Positions 6,072-7,506 of a DNA stretch of 7,506 nt are shown here, one piece after another; position 1 is the stretch's first letter, and every line of letters begins with the position of its first letter. Origin of the DNA: Eggerthellaceae bacterium UBA5906 (GTDB lineage Bacteria > Actinomycetota > Coriobacteriia > Coriobacteriales > Eggerthellaceae); NCBI GenBank assembly GCA_002431805.1, contig DJEE01000132.1, positions 747 through 8,252 of the forward strand. Reading direction: 5' to 3'. Made by a program: the position numbers and the translations under genes. The notes below the pieces were generated by a model, which saw only the letters and a list, made by a program, of their open reading frames with translations, had not been told where the DNA came from and made no database searches.

Positions 6072-6761
6072 ATGCCTGCGTCGGCCGCAACCATAAACGA
6101 ACTGCGCAATAAGATTCAGCAAATCGAGCAAGGCTCATCGCGGCAAGCGGACGTTGCAAGCCATAAGCCCGAAGCAGAGTTTGCATACACCCAACCAGCT
6201 TCAAGTTCGCGATGTGCGGCGGCTAAGTGCAAGGGTAAATCGGTTTCTAAGCGCGCAAACACCAAAGGCGCTGCCAGGCAACAACCTTCAACGTTTTCCG
6301 AAGAGCAAGCGTTTCGTAAAATCGAACGACTCGTTTGCCTGCGCGAGCACGCAAGCAAAGCGCTGCAGGAGCGTTTGGTGAAAGACGGCTTTTCGGAAGA
6401 TGTTGCGTGCGCTGCCGTTGAACGCGCACAACGTTGCGGGCTTGTAAGCAACGAACGGTTTGCCGACGTGCTCGTACGCAGCAGGCTATCGCAAGGAAAA
6501 GGCCTGCAAGGAATAGCGGCAGAGCTTACGGCGCTTGATATCAACCCGCTTTCGGTGCCCGAATACCTTGATGCTAAAAACCATGAGGAAGGTCCCGATG
6601 AGCTTGCGCGTGCGCTAGCGTTGCTTGACGCAAAGCCTCCGCGCAGTAAGCACCCTCGAGAGTCTGCATATCGCAAGCTCATGCAAAAAGGCTATGGGGC
6701 AAGCGTTTCCGCATCTGCTGCAAGGATTTGGTCGGAAAAGCACGCTGCCGCAATGATATAG
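6072..6761 (+). CDS. recX: Regulatory protein RecX
   Basis: RecX binds RecA filaments and limits their growth and activity. Residues about 77-226 show the three-helix repeats of the family: AFRKIERLVCLREHASKALQ (80-99), then RLVKDGFSEDVACAAVERAQ (101-120), GLVSNERFADVLVRSRLSQG (123-142), and a final repeat with SAYRKLMQKGYG (198-209). The first 75 residues or so are a low-complexity Ser/Gln/Ala/Lys-rich extension outside the recognised domain. The gene starts three bases after the recA stop, with AAGGGA (6055-6060) inside recA as its likely ribosome binding site. It should therefore share recA's SOS control and be translationally coupled. An intrinsic terminator follows 37 bases after the stop. 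Sequence similarity is low, as is usual for RecX, but position and repeats agree. Confidence 0.92.
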   Translation: MPASAATINELRNKIQQIEQGSSRQADVASHKPEAEFAYTQPASSSRCAAAKCKGKSVSKRANTKGAARQQPSTFSEEQAFRKIERLVCLREHASKALQERLVKDGFSEDVACAAVERAQRCGLVSNERFADVLVRSRLSQGKGLQGIAAELTALDINPLSVPEYLDAKNHEEGPDELARALALLDAKPPRSKHPRESAYRKLMQKGYGASVSASAARIWSEKHAAAMI

Positions 6762-6798
6762 GCCTTGCTTCGCTTCATGTCGAATATGCTGATGCAGC

Positions 6799-6831
6799 AA
6801 AGCCGGTTTCTCCAGCAGAAACCGGCTTTTT
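6799..6831 (+). terminator. Intrinsic terminator of the recA–recX operon
   Basis: A perfect 13-base-pair stem, AAAGCCGGTTTCT (6799-6811) with AGAAACCGGCTTT (6817-6829), surrounds a CCAGC loop. The stem runs directly into a T-run (6827-6831). It has all the parts of a rho-independent terminator in the plus direction. Confidence 0.93.
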
Positions 6832-6887
6832 AATGTGCGGGGCTTTTCGAAATGTTTACGAACCTTTATCATAGTAAATAAGCATGA

Positions 6888-6929
6888 GCACATGTGCCCG
6901 CAGCGGCACTGTTTGTATATATAGAACAG
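6888..6929. repeat. Two short inverted repeats upstream of rny
   Basis: GCACATGTGC (6888-6897) is a perfect ten-base palindrome. CTGTT (6909-6913) and AACAG (6925-6929) flank an AT-rich core with TATATATA (6915-6922). Either could be an operator or part of the rny promoter region. I see no well-spaced -35/-10 pair that settles it. Confidence 0.35.
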
Positions 6930-6965
6930 CATATACGTCCAGTTCCTTGCGCACGTACGCTCTTG

Positions 6966-6987
6966 CCCGGTCATGCCGGGATTTTTT
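6966..6987 (+). terminator. Short hairpin with T6 run in the rny leader (attenuator or second terminator)
   Basis: CCCGG (6966-6970) pairs with CCGGG (6976-6980) across a TCATG loop, followed by A and six T residues (6982-6987). The five-pair all-G/C stem with a T-run resembles a small intrinsic terminator. It lies 60 bases before rny, so it may back up the recX terminator or attenuate a transcript starting in the gap. Confidence 0.55.
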
Positions 6988-7047
6988 ATGCACTGTAAAC
7001 TCTGAAGAACCGTACAGGTACCCGTCCCATCATGAAAGGGGGAACGC

Positions 7048-7506
7048 ATGGAGATCATTATCTGGCTTATTGTTGGCGCCGTTGTGGGCATTGCCGTTGG
7101 CTTTGTGGTAACCAAATACCTTGCGAACTCCTCAACGAAACGCGCCGCCGAAGAGGCGCAAAACGTTGTGGAAGATGCAAAGCGCCAGGCAGAAACGCTG
7201 CGTCGTGAAGCTGTCATCGAAGCAAAAGACGAGGCGCTTCGCTTGCGTCAAGAAGCTCAGGCCGAGAACAAAGAGCGTTTGAAGGAGGTTCGCGCCGCTG
7301 AACAACGCGTGAACCAGCGCGAGGAGTCCCTTGATCGTCGAGTCGAATCGCTCGATTCCCGTGAGCAGTCTTTGGATTCCCGCGAGCATCAAATTTCGTC
7401 GATGCAGGGTCAACTTGACCGTCGTCAGCGAGACCTTGATGCTTCCGAACAAGAAATCGGAGTGCGCTTGCAGCAAGTTGCAGGTATGACGGCCGATGAG
7501 GCTAAC
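7048..7506 (+). CDS. rny: Ribonuclease Y, N-terminal part, cut by the window end
   Basis: The first 153 codons of RNase Y are visible. This membrane-anchored endoribonuclease starts mRNA decay in many bacteria lacking RNase E. Residues about 3-22 are a single membrane helix (start MEIIIWLIVGAVVGIAVG). Residues about 30-143 are a long charged coiled coil, with EAKDEALRLRQEAQAENKER (58-77) typical of the family. VAGMTADEAN (144-153) matches the conserved motif (usually ISGLTAEEA) just before the KH domain. The KH and HD catalytic domains must lie beyond the window. The ATG has a strong ribosome binding site AAAGGGGGA (7035-7043), four bases upstream. It stands downstream of recA–recX, its common neighbourhood in Firmicutes, but is separated here by a terminator, so it probably has its own promoter in the 286-base gap. 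Confidence 0.93.
   Translation, partial: MEIIIWLIVGAVVGIAVGFVVTKYLANSSTKRAAEEAQNVVEDAKRQAETLRREAVIEAKDEALRLRQEAQAENKERLKEVRAAEQRVNQREESLDRRVESLDSREQSLDSREHQISSMQGQLDRRQRDLDASEQEIGVRLQQVAGMTADEAN
7324..7386 (+). repeat. Three consecutive heptad repeats in the RNase Y coiled coil
   Basis: Residues 93-113 read ESLDRRV, ESLDSRE, QSLDSRE, three 7-residue units in a row. The heptad period supports a coiled coil; the codons differ between copies, so this is an old or selected repeat rather than a recent duplication. Confidence 0.7.

Noticed and set aside
6884..7111. A 75-codon frame in the rny leader that would run through the T6 hairpin, so a possible leader peptide.
   Set aside because: There is no ribosome binding site before its ATG, no codon run that would suggest attenuation, and it overlaps rny out of frame.
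6615..7217. A 200-codon minus-strand frame across recX, the gap and rny.
   Set aside because: It crosses the recX terminator and both gene ends and has no recognisable motif.

Overview
The window holds a compact, entirely plus-strand, housekeeping gene cluster from a moderately GC-rich bacterium. In order it reads: 3' end of ftsK, a RodZ-like membrane protein, a YajQ-family protein, rimO, a fused pgsA–cinA gene, recA, recX, and the 5' part of rny (RNase Y). The core order pgsA–cinA–recA–(recX)–rny is the classical arrangement in Firmicutes. The codon use, the G/C-rich third positions and the CGAAC-N4-GTTCG type of SOS operator suggest an actinobacterial relative, and my best guess is the class Coriobacteriia (Eggerthella/Slackia-like). 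That placement is inference from sequence style and gene order, not from a database match.

Layout: positions 1–4717 look like one tightly packed operon, with gaps of 12, 98, 8 and 3 bases. It carries chromosome translocation (FtsK gamma domain), cell shape (RodZ-like), a nucleotide/RNA-binding-type protein (YajQ), ribosomal protein S12 methylthiolation (RimO), and phosphatidylglycerol-phosphate synthesis fused to NMN deamidation (PgsA–CinA C-terminal domain). A 292-base gap (4718–5009) follows. It contains a long nested hairpin that probably ends the upstream transcript, then a strong sigma70-type promoter for recA whose spacer holds a near-consensus LexA operator. recA and recX form an SOS-controlled pair 3 bases apart, closed by a clear intrinsic terminator at 6799–6831. 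A 286-base gap then leads to rny. It holds inverted repeats and a second small hairpin followed by six T residues, which may attenuate or end transcription ahead of rny.

The genes join division and envelope growth (FtsK, RodZ-like, PgsA), ribosome modification (RimO), repair (RecA/RecX) and RNA decay (RNase Y). CinA-type NMN deamidase salvages the NMN released by NAD-dependent DNA ligase, which fits its place next to recA.

I found no CRISPR array, mobile element, tRNA or rRNA, and no gene on the minus strand that I believe. There is no exotic new system here. The most notable points are the PgsA–CinA fusion, the operator-in-promoter arrangement of recA, and the two hairpins outside the obvious recX terminator.
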